Assembly: GCA_015662475.1 (NCBI GenBank)
Contig: DQUB01000028.1
Span: 1 to 5,085, forward strand
Source: Pyrodictium sp.
GTDB taxonomy: Archaea > Thermoproteota > Thermoprotei_A > Sulfolobales > Pyrodictiaceae
DNA length: 5,085 nucleotides
Direction of reading: 5' to 3'
How positions within the stretch are numbered: the first letter of the stretch is position 1; every line of letters begins with the position of its first letter. The notes below the pieces were generated by a model. The model saw only the letters and a program-made list of their open reading frames with translations. It did no database searches and had not been told where the DNA came from. This document shows positions 4,989 to 5,085 of the stretch, one piece after another. The translations under genes and the position numbers were made by a program.

Positions 4989-5085
4989 TTAGATAATTAT
5001 CTTGACTCTGCTACCTCGCGGGTTTTCTTCTAGAAGCTGGAGAATATGCATAACTCTTCCGCCAGCAGCACGTATCTTCTCAACA
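4989..5085 (-). CDS. rpl18e: 50S ribosomal protein L18e (eL18), C-terminal part only
   Basis: Only the last 31 residues and the TAA stop are inside the window; the 5' part lies beyond the right edge. The visible protein contains AAGGRVM and LLEENPRGSRVKIII at its very end, matching the family C-terminus (AGG-V...L...NPKGSGV-I). Archaeal L18e is about 120 residues, so roughly three quarters are missing because of the window boundary, not because of a mutation. It is an archaeal/eukaryal large-subunit protein with the same fold as bacterial L15. The identification rests on this short segment plus its position immediately before L13, S9 and rpoN, exactly where L18e is found in most archaea. Confidence 0.9.
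   Translation of the reverse strand, partial: VEKIRAAGGRVMHILQLLEENPRGSRVKIII

Overview
The window looks like a chromosomal segment from a thermophilic crenarchaeon, probably Desulfurococcales or a relative; I cannot name the genus. The evidence is a set of archaeal/eukaryal-type genes (L18e, S28e, L24e and the RNA polymerase subunit N), crenarchaeal-style spacing with Shine-Dalgarno sites ending in GGTGA, many GTG and TTG starts, and a tRNA gene that encodes its own CCA.

Left part (1-815): a small zinc-ribbon protein of unknown function on the + strand, possibly running in from outside the window; a complete intronless tRNA-Ala(UGC) with its own TATA-like box; then about 250 bases without a supported gene, holding at most a weak candidate for a C/D-box guide RNA.

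Middle (816-2570): two divergent genes whose starts are 30 nt apart. The minus-strand gene is a nitrilase-superfamily amidase with an intact Glu-Lys-Cys triad and the motifs of the glutaminase domain of glutamine-dependent NAD synthetase. The plus-strand gene is a stand-alone NadE synthetase. Together they look like the two halves of the enzyme that is one fused polypeptide in many bacteria and in eukaryotes: the first releases ammonia from glutamine, the second uses ATP and ammonia to turn nicotinate adenine dinucleotide into NAD+.

Right part (2632-5085, all minus strand): a translation/transcription gene run read from the right edge leftward: L18e (3' end only), L13, S9, RpoN, S2, S28e, L24e. 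Gaps are short (15-39 nt) or absent (overlaps), so most or all of it is probably one operon. In two places the last codons of one gene double as the Shine-Dalgarno of the next. The run ends in a 61-nt convergent gap facing nadE.

I saw no insertion sequence, integrase, CRISPR array, toxin-antitoxin pair or defence gene. Most of the window is ordinary core genome. The points most worth a second look are the split, divergent NAD synthetase, the condensed ribosomal gene order, the stop-codon/Shine-Dalgarno sharing, and the unexplained stretch after the tRNA.
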